In this document: one piece after another, positions 47,506-56,652 of the stretch
Layout of the letters: every line of letters starts with the position of its first letter
Numbering within the stretch: the stretch's first letter is position 1
Source: Hydnum rufescens UP504
Taxonomy: Eukaryota > Basidiomycota > Agaricomycetes > Cantharellales > Hydnaceae
Reading direction: 5' to 3'
Assembly (NCBI GenBank): GCA_014904985.1
Contig: MU128924.1
Location: forward strand, 207,743-271,742
DNA length: 64,000 bases
Translations under genes and position numbers: made by a program
The notes under the pieces: generated by a model
Seen by the model: the letters and a program-made list of their open reading frames with translations, nothing else
Database searches by the model: none
Told to the model about the DNA's origin: nothing

Positions 47506-47817
47506 TTAACTGGGAGGGGGTGAAAAGTCACATGAAAAGAAGGGGTGGGTACATTGAGTTGGATCAATCCCTCCAAACACAGTAAGACCCAGAACAATCT
47601 CAGCCAAAAACATAGGGCCATCTGGATGCATGTTGTGATAACGAATTCCATCAATTTGGGCGAAGAAATAAACTGTGGGATCATTTTTGTCTGGGTAAAC
47701 TGCACCAAAATCACCTAGTCAAATAGAAAGGAAGGGTGAATTTCAATCAGTTGTATACATGCCCACATCAATGTGAACTGCATGGGGAACTTCAGGAAAA
47801 TTGAATTCATCAGACAT
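47506..47817 (-). CDS. Small hypothetical protein with a GC-AG intron
   Basis: ATG 47817; exon to 47763; intron 47762-47715 (48 bp, GCATGT...GACTAG); exon 47714-47506; 87 residues. The splice gives the continuous HIDV-GDFGAVYPDKNDPTVYF, whereas retaining the intron gives a stop after 24 residues. It starts MSDEFNFPEVPHAVHIDV, resembling the MS..F.(F/Y)PE start of the gene at 47256. Function unknown. Structure is inferred from frame continuity only. Confidence 0.45.
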
Positions 47818-48493
47818 TTTGCCTAATTTGGGAAGGATTTTTAGAATCCACTCATCAATATTTGTTCTTGGCTTACAAGTAGTATGGGATTCAAGGTATG
47901 TCTGGCCATGGCCATTTTCCTCTGTTTTTTATACCTCTCTGAGTCCTTAATTTGACTGATTTTTTTAAAAGTTTCCTTATTTAGGGATTCTAGGTAGGGT
48001 ATTGCAAGGGGTCCCCCCAGGGGATTTTTTGACCTCCTCCCCCACGGGTTCAAAAACCCACCCCCGTGAGTCACAGGGGAAAAAGCCGCGGGATACAAGA
48101 CGGGGTTGAAAAACCCGGGGGGACCCTGCGGGAACCCTGTGGGAACCCCGCGGGACAATGGTTTCATCCTCAGCACATGTGGTCTTGCTGCCACTAGCAG
48201 GTGTACCAATGGACTTTGCATTAATATAATCCCTCAAACTCCTTGCACAATGTAGCAAGAGGGAGTGACTGGAGGGAGAAGGATCAGGTCCTCGAATGAG
48301 ATTGACTGCCAACTCTCCACATGGAGCCAGTGATTCAAAACTAATGACACTAAGTAGTTAGGTAGGGAGGGGCCAAAGGGCTCATGCATTGGGACAGTCA
48401 AGGTGTTCATCTTCCGCTGATCTTGCCGTCCACATATTTTCAACCATAATCCAAAGATTCCAGTAAGTAGAAAGGCCTAATGCGAAAACTGAA
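47818..48493. other. Spacer with GC-rich repeated hexamer block
   Basis: 48000-48170 has many short runs of GGGG/CCCC and repeated GGAACCC(T/C)G units, in sharp contrast to the AT-rich flanks. No gene seen. Confidence 0.35.
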
Positions 48494-48927
48494 CTATTTG
48501 GAGCATGTGCAGAACATACTTTGGAGCCAGAGAGCAACTGATGTGCCATCATCCTTCATTCGTGGCTTTGAAGAATTTGAGAAGGCTGTAGGAATTGTGT
48601 AAATCAAAACGTCATAGCCAAGGAATGTCAAAGATCGGGCAGATTCAGCTATCGCTTCGATCAAATTGTCGCAAGCCATTGCCTGCTTGACACACTCAGA
48701 GAAGACAAGGCACGGGTTGCTGTGAGCAGGTTTTGTGGAGCCCCGGCCTGCGTCCCGCGAGCAGGAACATCGCCCATACTTGGAAGACCGGACGATTGGG
48801 CAGCGATGGCTTTCTCCTTCATGTTGCTTTCATGCTTTGCCATGTCTTTCTGCATTTCAGGATCAGAGGGTGACAGCCAAATAATGAAACCATTCAGTGG
48901 ATTGGAACAAGAACAAAAATCTGACAT
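48494..48927 (-). pseudogene. Hypothetical gene, frame broken
   Basis: From an ATG at 48927 (MSDFCSCSNPLNGFIIWLSP) a frame runs ~70 residues with EMQKDMAKHESNMKEKA. Near 48715 the likely protein continues in another frame (CLVFSECVKQAMACDNLIEAI) and ends LWLQSMFCTCSK at 48494. This needs one frame change, or an undetected intron. Family not recognised. Confidence 0.4.
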
Positions 48928-49169
48928 GATTATAAACGTCTTCTAGTTTGATTAGGCCTTCATGAATAAGTAAGGCAGCCGTAATGTAAAGTTTGCGACC
49001 GTTAGACTCGATTTTTTCGGAGGACTGGCTCGATTAAAGTGAGTCGCCTGGTTCAAATCCGCATCTGGATGGTCTTACCTGGTATTGCTGAAATTTGAAA
49101 CCTAGAATTTGGCTAAGGACTGGACATTGACCATCGTACGATGAATCTGGACCATCACCACCAAGCTCT

Positions 49170-49927
49170 GCAATGCGGAGCATGATCAGTCTTGCGAACA
49201 CCCTCTCTCATTTGATGACGGGCCCGGTCGCGGATTTCACTTCCCCGATCCTGATACGACATCGTCCCGGGGTGCTGGTATTTCATCCGAGACGAGCGGT
49301 CACTCAAGTGGTCTTTGTCGCAACACCTTGTTTCCTCTTACTCCTATCATTCGCGTGGATGTCCTGGGGCATTACATCGTTGAGTGATCTGTGGATTTTG
49401 AGTCTTGGGACGGGTGCCGGATACGGGATGATCTGGCACGTCTAATTTTTCAACGCCTCTCGGCACCTACGTTCTCATACCTCCTCTCCCAACAACATTT
49501 TTTTTTTGAATTTCACACTCTCCATTGCAGGACTGTGGTGCCATCGCTCACTGAAGCAATATGGGGCTCCAAACACGTAGCCCGGAACTTTGGCACAATT
49601 TTTCGTACGCGCCTTTCCTGGGCACTCCGACCTTCACGCTGCTGTACGCCGCGGTATCCGATCATGTTCGGCGCTCTCAGTCTGGGCAAGATCCCATATG
49701 TCGAGGGACGGGCTGCTGGACCCCTACGTTCATCGCCTGTACGGCGATATTATGCGGTGCGGGTGGCGACCTTCATGCTGTTGTATGCCGCGGTATCCGA
49801 TCATGTTCGGCACTCTCAGTCTGGGCAAGATCCCATATGTCGAGGGACGGGCTGCTGGACCCCTACGTTCATCGCCTGTATGGCGATATTATGCGGTGCG
49901 GGTGGGATGTCTGGGCTTTTGTGGTGA
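49170..49927 (+). pseudogene. C-terminal part of an MCH1-like MFS transporter
   Basis: Reads SLANTLSHLMTGPVADF, then membrane segments LFLATPCFLLL-like (VVFVATPCFLLLLSFAWM) and WILSLGTGAGYGMIW. It is spliced through a GC-donor intron (49436-49530, GCACGT...TGCAG) to TVVPSLTEAIWGSKHVARN. Two extra T's near 49600 break the frame before YAPFLGTPTFTLLYAAVSDH. A 139-bp tandem duplication follows, then CGAGGMSGLLW and TGA at 49925. MCH1-type proteins are major-facilitator (monocarboxylate-like) carriers of about 12 spans; only about the last third is present. Confidence 0.65.
49628..49905 (+). repeat. 139-bp direct tandem duplication
   Basis: The first copy 49628-49766 and second copy 49767-49905 begin CGACCTTCA(C/T)GCTG(C/T)TGTA(C/T)GCC and differ at only a handful of C/T positions. 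139 is not a multiple of three, so the duplication breaks the transporter frame; removing one copy restores GAGG-MSGLLW. Confidence 0.9.
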
Positions 49928-49982
49928 AGGTGGGGATGGTGTGTGTGATCATGAGCGGGAAGTTCGTAGCCAGCCATCTTGG

Positions 49983-50175
49983 CAGCCTGGTCAGCCAATT
50001 ATCGGCATCTAACTAGATACTTCAAAGGTTGCATTTATATGCTCTAACTAGATATCAGACCCAGGGGGCCCCCAGGGGCCCCTGCAATTCAGTTGAGGGG
50101 GCCGGTCAAGCAGCCCAGGGGCCCCTGGGGCCCCTAGCCATTAGGATTATTGATTTCATTATTTATTTATTTATT
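49983..50175 (+). repeat. Left terminal inverted repeat of the composite element
   Basis: Mirror of 54452-54645. Sites such as TTGAG here against TCGAG in the right copy show CpG loss. Confidence 0.8.
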
Positions 50176-52050
50176 TATTTATTATTATTATATACACTAG
50201 GCTCGCCCAGTGGGGCTCACCCATGCACCCAAGAAGAGCAGCCAGAGGCTGCTCTTCTTGCGCAATGTAGCTAAGGAAAATAAATACTAGGGGGGACTCA
50301 CCGTATATAGGGCCACTCGTTGGGCGCGTTCGGTTCTCGTCTGGTGAATTGCCGTTTGTCGCGTCGCCGTTTGGCGTGTTGTCTGTCCATTGCGTCGCCC
50401 TTTGGTGTGTTGCCATTTGGGCCTTGTTCGTTTTGCGGGTTTTCATTGTGGCACAATCTAGAGTAATAATAAGATATATTAGTACAAATATCCAAAGCAG
50501 CGCAAAAAGAGCAGCTTTCGCTGCTCTTTTTGCGCGGGTGTAGCTACTGGGGTGCGGGGACTCACCTTAAAATCGTACCACACACCCGCTACGGCGGGTG
50601 TGTGGTACCTGGGGTCCTCATTTGGCGCCTTTGCGTGTCTCGCGTTGGTGCGTGTCGCGTTGGTGCGTGTTGTGTGTGTTGCGTGTTGCGTGTTGCGTGT
50701 CTGTGTCTGTGTCGCGTGTCGTGTGGCGTGTTCGCATTACCTGCTCGGTCCCTCGTTGTTTCGTGGGTTTTCGTCGTGTCTTGGACAAGTCAACCTAGAA
50801 TAATAAACGAAATCGTTAGTATGAATATTCAAGCAATGCAAAAAGAGCAGCTCATGCTGCTCTTTTTGCCCACAAGAATCAGAAATAAAAATAAAAATAA
50901 AACTTACCTTGGAGCACCCTACACCCGCTGTGGCGGGTGTAGGGTACTGGGAGCACGGACTCCGGCTCGTACGTATCGGGTTCTCCCTGTGCCCGTCGTT
51001 CGGGCGTCGATAAGGGGGGGTACGGGGGGTTCTGTGTCGGTATTGGTTCGCGAGAATGGTTATACCTATAAAATAATATTGTTAAATTAGTTAAAAATTA
51101 AACACCACGCAAAAAGAGCAGCTTTCACTGCTCTTTTTGCGTGGTTGTAGCTACTGGGGGTGGGGACTCACCTTATATGGGACCACACACCCACCGTAGC
51201 GGGTGTGTGATTCCTGGGGCCCTCATTTGGCGTGGTCGCGTCCTCATTTGGCGCGTTGCCATGGGTCGCGTCCCCATTTGACGTGGTGCCGTATTTCGCA
51301 TCGTTGCCGCGTTGCTGGGGGTCGTGTCCTCTTTTGGCGCGGTGCCGTATCTCGCGTCGTTGCCGCGTCGCATCCTCATTTGGTGTGCTGCTGTATTTCA
51401 TGCATTGGCCCCTTGCTGTGGGTCGCGTGTCGGGCTGCCGTTTGGGTTCTCGTTATTTCGCGGGCTATTCGTCGTGTGTTGAACGAAGCCTCAATCTAGA
51501 ATAATTAAAGTCGCAGTTAGTAAAAAGTTTCAAAGCAGCGCAAAAAGAGCAGCTTTCGCTGCTCTTTTTGCGCCGTCGTACCGTACTAGCAGAAAAACTC
51601 ACCTTATGACCACACACCCGCGGTGGCGGGTGTGTGGTTGCGCGCTTGCCTTTCCAGGCGGTTGTTTGTTGTGGTTTTGGAGATGAGAAGAAAGATCTGA
51701 AATTCAACGCCGGCAATTGCCGATACTCAAGAAGCGCCCAAGTGCTGACGCTACAAGCACAATACAGATTGATAGCAAGCATGTAGATGTGGAATATAGA
51801 CTATACAATAAATATTTGTTTAAAAATTGTGAAGAAGAGGATAAAAATGAGCCAGAGCTCAATAAGGGACGATATGCCTCATTGCAAAGTGGATTAGATC
51901 ACTTCTATGCATCAGAATTGGCCCAAATTTAAATATAGTGATGGTATATATACACCCTACATGGGCAACCAATTATAAAGAGAAGAGATAAAGAGTAGCT
52001 TTTGTGCTACTGCTTGTTTGCGCTATTGTAATCTACTGACAAAACTCACC
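50176..52050 (-). repeat. Exon/hairpin-intron array, left half
   Basis: On the minus strand, intron-like segments are 50565-50458 (108 bp), 50907-50795 (113), 51171-51066 (106) and 51602-51496 (107); further donors are at 50301 and 52049. Donors are GTGAGT or GTAAGT after AAG/ACG. Branch sites TACTAAT, TACTAAC, AACTAAT, TACTAAC lie 20-30 nt before CTAG/ATAG acceptors. Each carries a hairpin; at 50500-50535 the stem is GCGCAAAAAGAGCAGC with loop TTTC (16 perfect pairs), with others at 50838-50869, 51105-51144, 51538-51573 and 50230-50260. Exon-like blocks (50302-50457, 50566-50794, 50908-51065, 51172-51495) end just before the donor in a second hairpin, e.g. GTACCACACACCCGC at 50575-50608 (15 perfect pairs). 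Exon lengths are not consistently multiples of three. Confidence 0.75.
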
Positions 52051-52441
52051 TTATGACCACACACCCGCGTCCCCAGCAGTGGGTGTGTGGTCGTTGGTTG
52101 TGGGGTCGTCGTGTCGTCGTGGTGGGATCGTTGTCGTCTCTTCTGTTGCTGGTGTGGCTGCGTAGTTGCGAAATTCAACGCCGGCAATTGCCATACTCAA
52201 GAGCGCCCAAGTGCTGACGCTACAAGCACAATACAGATTGAAGCAAGCATGTAGATGTGGAATATAGAATATACAATAATATTTGTTTAAAAATGTGAAG
52301 AAGAGGATAAAATGAGCCAGAGCTCAATAAGGGAGATATGCCTCATTGCAAAGTGATTAGATCACTTCTATGCATCAGAATTGGCCCAAATTTAAATATA
52401 GTGATGGTATATATACACCCTACATGGGCAACCAATTATAT
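51697..52441. repeat. Near-identical ~280-bp module repeated next to the gap
   Basis: 51697-51975 and 52168-52441 share GAAATTCAACGCCGGCAATT through GGGCAACCAATTATA. The second copy differs mainly by one-base deletions (e.g. GATAGCAAGC/GAAGCAAGC, GATAAAAATG/GATAAAATG, AAGTGGATT/AAGTGATT). The upstream exon-like parts (51603, 52050) differ more. Confidence 0.8.
51717..51932 (+). CDS. Short open frame inside the array, unassigned
   Basis: 71 residues starting MPILKKRPSADATSTIQIDS with an acidic run (KNCEEEDKNEPELNKG). It runs against the direction of the array's splice signals. The same 280-bp segment recurs at 52168-52441 with about nine single-base deletions. No family recognised; may be non-coding. 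Confidence 0.25.
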   Translation: MPILKKRPSADATSTIQIDSKHVDVEYRLYNKYLFKNCEEEDKNEPELNKGRYASLQSGLDHFYASELAQI

Positions 52442-52536
52442 CAGACGATTCTGGCATTTTTCAATTTTTCCGCCTTCAATTCCTATTTAGGGAATTGAAG
52501 GCGTGAAAAATAGAAAAATGCCAGAATCGTCTGATA
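52440..52536. repeat. Foldback palindrome adjoining the gap
   Basis: Arms of about 45 bp: left TATCAGACGATTCTGGCA and right ending TGCCAGAATCGTCTGATA, with an ATTTAG-type centre and small mismatches between the arms. It ends exactly at the run of Ns. Confidence 0.85.
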
Positions 52537-52561
52537 NNNNNNNNNNNNNNNNNNNNNNNNN
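52537..52561. other. Assembly gap (25 N)
   Basis: Twenty-five Ns between the palindrome and a restart of the left-end module of the array. The true distance is unknown. Confidence 1.
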
Positions 52562-54451
52562 ATTATTATATTATTATACACTAGGCTTGCCCAGTGGGGC
52601 TCAACCCATGCACCCAAGAAGAGCAGCCACAGGCTGCTCTTCTTGCACGATTGTAGCTCCAGAAAAAAAACTTACCTTGAGAGTACCGCACACCTGCCGC
52701 AGCGGGTGTGGTACTCGCACGTTCGCGGTTTCGTTCACGGGGTTTGGGTTCACTCGGTGGGTTTGGGGTCGCGGGGCTTCGGGTCACGGGTTTTGTGGTC
52801 GCGGGGTTTCAGGTCGCGGGTTTGGTGTTGGGGGTTCCTGCGGGTTCAAGATCTAGAAAAAAGGTGTTAGTTAAACATTAAAGCATCGCAAGAAGAGCAG
52901 CTTACGACTGCTCTTCTTGCGCCGCAAAAAAAAAATAAAAATAAAGAAAAAACTCAGCTTGGAGTACCGCACACCCCCGCAGCGGGTGTGGTACTCGCAC
53001 GTTCGTGGTTTCGTTCACGGGGTTTGGTTTCACTCGGTGGGTTTGGGGTCGTGGGGCTCTGGTTCAGGTTTTGGTTCGCGGGGTTTCAGGCGCGGGTTTG
53101 GTGTTGGGGGTTCCTGCGGGGTTCAAGATCTAGAAAAAAAAGGTGTTTAGTTAAACATTAAAGCATCGCAAGAGAAGCAGCTTATGCTGCTCTTCTTGCG
53201 CCGCAAAAATAAAATAAAAATAAGAAAAACTCAGCTTGGAGTACCACACACCCGCCACAGCGGGTGTGTGGTTCCTGGGGCCACTCGTTGGCTGTGCGTC
53301 GTTTCGTGGTCTTCAGTGGTCCTTCGCCCGTGCGGTGTTCGTTTGGCGTGTGGCCTTTTGGCGCGTGGTCACCGTCTTAGCTGTGTGTTCGTGTGGTGCG
53401 GCTGTCGTTTCAGGGGGCTCGGGGTTCATTTAGCGGTCTTTTACTTGGCGGGCGTCTGTTCCGTTCATTGGTTGTGGGTCAGCCAACAAACCTGGAAAAA
53501 CAGATACGTTAGTTTAGAAATTAAACCAGCACAAAAAGAGCAGCTTTCGCTGCTCTTTTTGTGCGGCTGTATCTATTTTGGGGGGGATCACTTTATATAT
53601 TCCACACACCCCGCCGCAGGGGGTGGTTACTTGGGCACTCATTGGGCGTGTTGTCGTCCGTCCGGCGTCGTTTGTCGGTTGGCGCATTATTTGTCTGTCG
53701 CGTTGTTTGCGCATGTTGTTTAGGGTCGGTGTTCCCCGTCATTCCGGGTGTCGATAGGCAGGGGTTACGGGGGTTCTCGCCGGGGTATTCGTTTAGTCGC
53801 GGAAAGTAGGTGGCCTATAATGTAGATGGTATGTTATTAAGAGTGAAAGGACCACGCAAAAAAAAAAAAAAAAAAAAGAGCAGCTTTCGCTGCTCCCTTT
53901 GCGTGGCTGTAGTACCTGGGGGACTCACATTATATAAGTACCACACACCCGCCTGTTGGCGGTGTGTGGTTCCCTGGGGTTCGGCTCTTCATGTGGTGCT
54001 TTGGTCGCGTCTTTGTCTTTGCGCCCTCCCATTCCCGTACGGTTGCGTTGCCCTGTATTGTCGCATTTGCCATGTGTCTTGCGCTACGTGCGTCACGTCT
54101 TTTGATTTGGCGCATTGCGTTTGGCGCCGTTGCCGTATGTCGTATTACCGTTATGTCGGCGTCGCCGTGTGGCAGCGTCCTTGTTTTGTTGTTTCCATGT
54201 GTCGCATCCAATTTGGTCCCTCGTCGTTTGTTGGGTTTTCGTTGGCACTTGGACCAGGCTCTCAATCTAGAATAAAACAATTCATGTTAGTATAAAAATT
54301 CAAAGCAGCCGCATAATATAGGCAGCTTTCGACTGCTCTTTTTGTCGCTCATTGTATTCTATTTTGTATATATAAAACCACCTCACCTTTTGACCACACA
54401 AACCCCGCAGGCGAGGTTGTTTGTATAATCTTTCATCTTCCTTTTTTTTAA
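52562..54451 (-). repeat. Exon/hairpin-intron array, right half
   Basis: Minus-strand intron-like segments: 52958-52853 (GC donor, AA|GCTGAG), 53235-53130 (same), 53591-53492 (GTGATC...TTCCAG), 53928-53815 (GTGAGT...ATAG) and 54386-54267 (GTGAGG...TCTAG); a further donor GTAAGT at 52675. Branch sites AACTAAC or TACTAAC are seen in most. Hairpins at 52615-52645, 52887-52921, 53168-53199, 53529-53564, about 53852-53905 (poly-A-expanded arm) and a decayed one at 54308-54345. Exon-like blocks 52676-52852, 52959-53129, 53236-53491, 53592-53814 and 53929-54266 each end in the ACACCCGC/GCGGGTGT hairpin. The right inverted repeat would supply the 5' end of any transcript. Confidence 0.75.
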
Positions 54452-54645
54452 TAAATAAATAAATAATAATGAAATCAATAATCCTAATGGCTAGGGGCCC
54501 CAGGGGCCCCTGGGCTGCTTGACCGGCCCCCTCGACTGAATTGCAGGGGCCCCTGGGGGCCCCCTGGGTCTGATATCTAGTTAGAGCATATAAATGCAAC
54601 CTTTGAAGTATCTAGTTAGATGCCGATAATTGGCTGACCAGGCTG
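54452..54645 (-). repeat. Right terminal inverted repeat of the composite element
   Basis: Reverse complement of 49983-50175, including the GC palindrome block and TAAA tract. Confidence 0.8.
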
Positions 54646-56652
54646 GGTTGGGCGTGGCCAGTTCTTGATTTTTGAGACTATTCCATGGTGTGGTCTTCTT
54701 CCTTCTATGGAACAAACATTTCCTACTATATGAATAAGAGGAGTTGCTAACACAAGTTTAGTCCCTGATGCTGTACACCCTGCTTCAATGAAAGTTGCAA
54801 ACAACCAATCCACAACATGTGCAAATTCCCATATAAAATGACATATTCCTGGGTTTTCTGGGATGGGCTCCTCATTGTATCTTGTTTTAGGACCTTTTCC
54901 AGCAATGTCATCAATAAAGACTTCTGCGTGGTGGGGAATCATGGGTTTAATCATGTGTGTAACTGTGCACATAAATTCTTGCATGGAGTTCATGTATCCC
55001 TGGGGTAATGAGGTGAGCTTGACTGGTCCTAATGGTGAGTCGCTTGTTGTCATCTCCTGGGATTCTTCTGCAACTCATCTTCCATCATATCCTGCAAACA
55101 GATCTGCAACAACATACACTGAATGGCCTACAAAACTGTCTGCAAAGTCATTTACATTTGGAGGGAGACTGGAGTCTTTTACTGAAACAGCATTCAATGG
55201 TTGGAGATCATGTACAATTCTTATACCTCCTTTGGGTTTAGCCACAGCAAACATTTGGGATCTGTAAGATGACCATGATACTTTATATTTTCCTGCTTTT
55301 AATTGATCTCTAATCATCTGGACCATTGTGGACACAATTGCTTTTGGAGGCTTGATTGGGGGAAGTGCCCAAGGGACATGAGGCACAGTGTCCATCACAT
55401 AGTCTGGGAAATATTCTGGTTTGAAGATTCCTCTTTCTGTTTCATCAAATGCTATTCCTTTTTCTTGGCAAGCTACAACATGTAGGAGGAGATTCAATTC
55501 TTCATCTGTTAGGAAATTGCTGGGGATGTTGGAAATGATTTTGTTGATTCTCTCTGGTGTTAATTTTACTGTGAATGGGAAGTCTGCAACTCCTGGAGGG
55601 TGTGTGGATAGTGGGGAAAGTTCTGGTACTCTGAGCTCTTTATAGGGTTTTCTAATAACAGGATTCCTGGATACACCTAGTGGAATGGGATTCTTCTTTT
55701 TGTCCACAGTCTTGTACTTGGTCTTGCCTACATTTCAAATTATTTGGCCTAGATGAGATCCAAATATTTGAGGTTCTGCTGAGGAGCTGCTTTGAGTCTT
55801 GGGGTTGAATAATTTGTATAACTTTGCAAGATTTTCTTCTAATTCTGTGCCTTCACATGCTGCAGATGCACTCCAGACTTTGTGTAAATATTTCACTGCT
55901 GTCCCTCCATCATTTATCAATGCATCAATGAGATACTTGTTTATTTCTGGTGCAATGTTTGCTGCACAGGTCTCTGGTAGTCATAAGGCCTCTGAAAGTT
56001 CTCTACCAAAAGTTGGAATTGATGGGGCATATCCTGCTAAGGAATTAACTGAAGGGGAAATGTGGAGGCAATCATATTGGTTATGTAGCTCCTCTAGGTC
56101 TGGGAAGTCTTCTTGTGGGTGAGGTTCTGGTGGTACAGGAGGGATCGCCCTGACTGCAGTGATCAATTTTGTTTGTTCTCTTGTTTCACTGACTAGTGCT
56201 GGTACTATTACTGATGCATCCTCTGTGTTTCCCTTCTTGTATATCTGGAGTTTCATACTATGGTTTCCATCATTTGAACCACCATATCCTATTTGTGCAC
56301 CATATGCCATCAGCCAGGGTTGTCCCAATAACAATTCATGGTCATTGAAGTTTCCACTTTTAACAAAGAAATCATGGTCAAAGCAAATACCTCCAACTTC
56401 TATGGGGACATTTCAACAGCATCCTAGGAGAGGTTCTGGTCCACTATTGACTCCTTGAAGAGACCATTGTTGGCCATCTGGATCCATTGGCAAGTGAAAT
56501 TGTTCCATGGTCTCTTTCAATATGAGGTTCAGCTCAGAACCTGTGTCCAGCATTAGTATTACATCTTCTTCACCAGCAACTTTGGCCTGATCTTTCCAGT
56601 GGCCATGGCTAGCAGTTGTTTTGCCTTCAGCATGTGGGATTTGTAGAGCCAT
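54646..56652 (-). pseudogene. pol: Gypsy pol region, copy 2 (protease-RT)
   Basis: Protease LDTGSELNLI at about 56565. TGA after GPEPLLGCC (56413) and after SEAL (55981), both at the same sites as copy 1. RT is open from 55707: DKKKNPIPLG, KPKGGIRIVHDLQPLN, VVADLFAGYDGR, a stop, then LGPVKLTSLPQGYMNSMQEF and FIDD (about 54910). Truncated before RNase H at 54646. Confidence 0.8.

Larger units (their letters stand above)
49983..54645 (-). mobile_element. Composite element: ~190-bp inverted repeats around a hairpin/splice-site array
   Basis: The left inverted repeat (49983 to about 50175) starts CAGCCTGGTCAGCCAATTAT. Its reverse complement forms the right end (about 54452-54645) with few differences. 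Each repeat contains a nested GC palindrome block (GGGGGCCCCCAGGGGCCCC) and an inner (TTTA)n tract. The right end lies directly against gypsy copy 2 pol; the left end cuts the flank of the transporter. Flanking 8-mers (CATCTTGG / GGTTGGGC) are not a duplication. No transposase inside. It may be a TIR element, or two elements recombined, since the left-end module (CACTAGGCT(C/T)GCCCAGTGGGGCTCA) occurs twice (50189 and 52579) and an assembly gap lies between. Confidence 0.6.

Noticed and set aside
49040..49085. Possible tRNA: a B-box-like GGTTCAAATCC at about 49052
   Set aside because: The flanking T-stem (CCTGG / CCGCA) does not pair and no A-box or acceptor stem is found at the right distance.
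49391..50016. Long overlapping plus-strand frames across the transporter duplication
   Set aside because: They are by-products of the 139-bp duplication being read in several frames; only the MCH1-like frame matches a family.
50530..51504. Plus-strand open frames through the array (e.g. 50530-51090)
   Set aside because: Low-complexity translation (Val/Cys/Arg runs) of GT-rich repeats; splice signals in the array point to the minus strand.
50180..54450. CRISPR-like array of direct repeats and spacers
   Set aside because: Modules are 100-450 bp, eukaryotic splice signals are present, the genome is fungal and there are no cas genes; repeats are hairpins in introns rather than ~30-bp repeats with uniform spacers.
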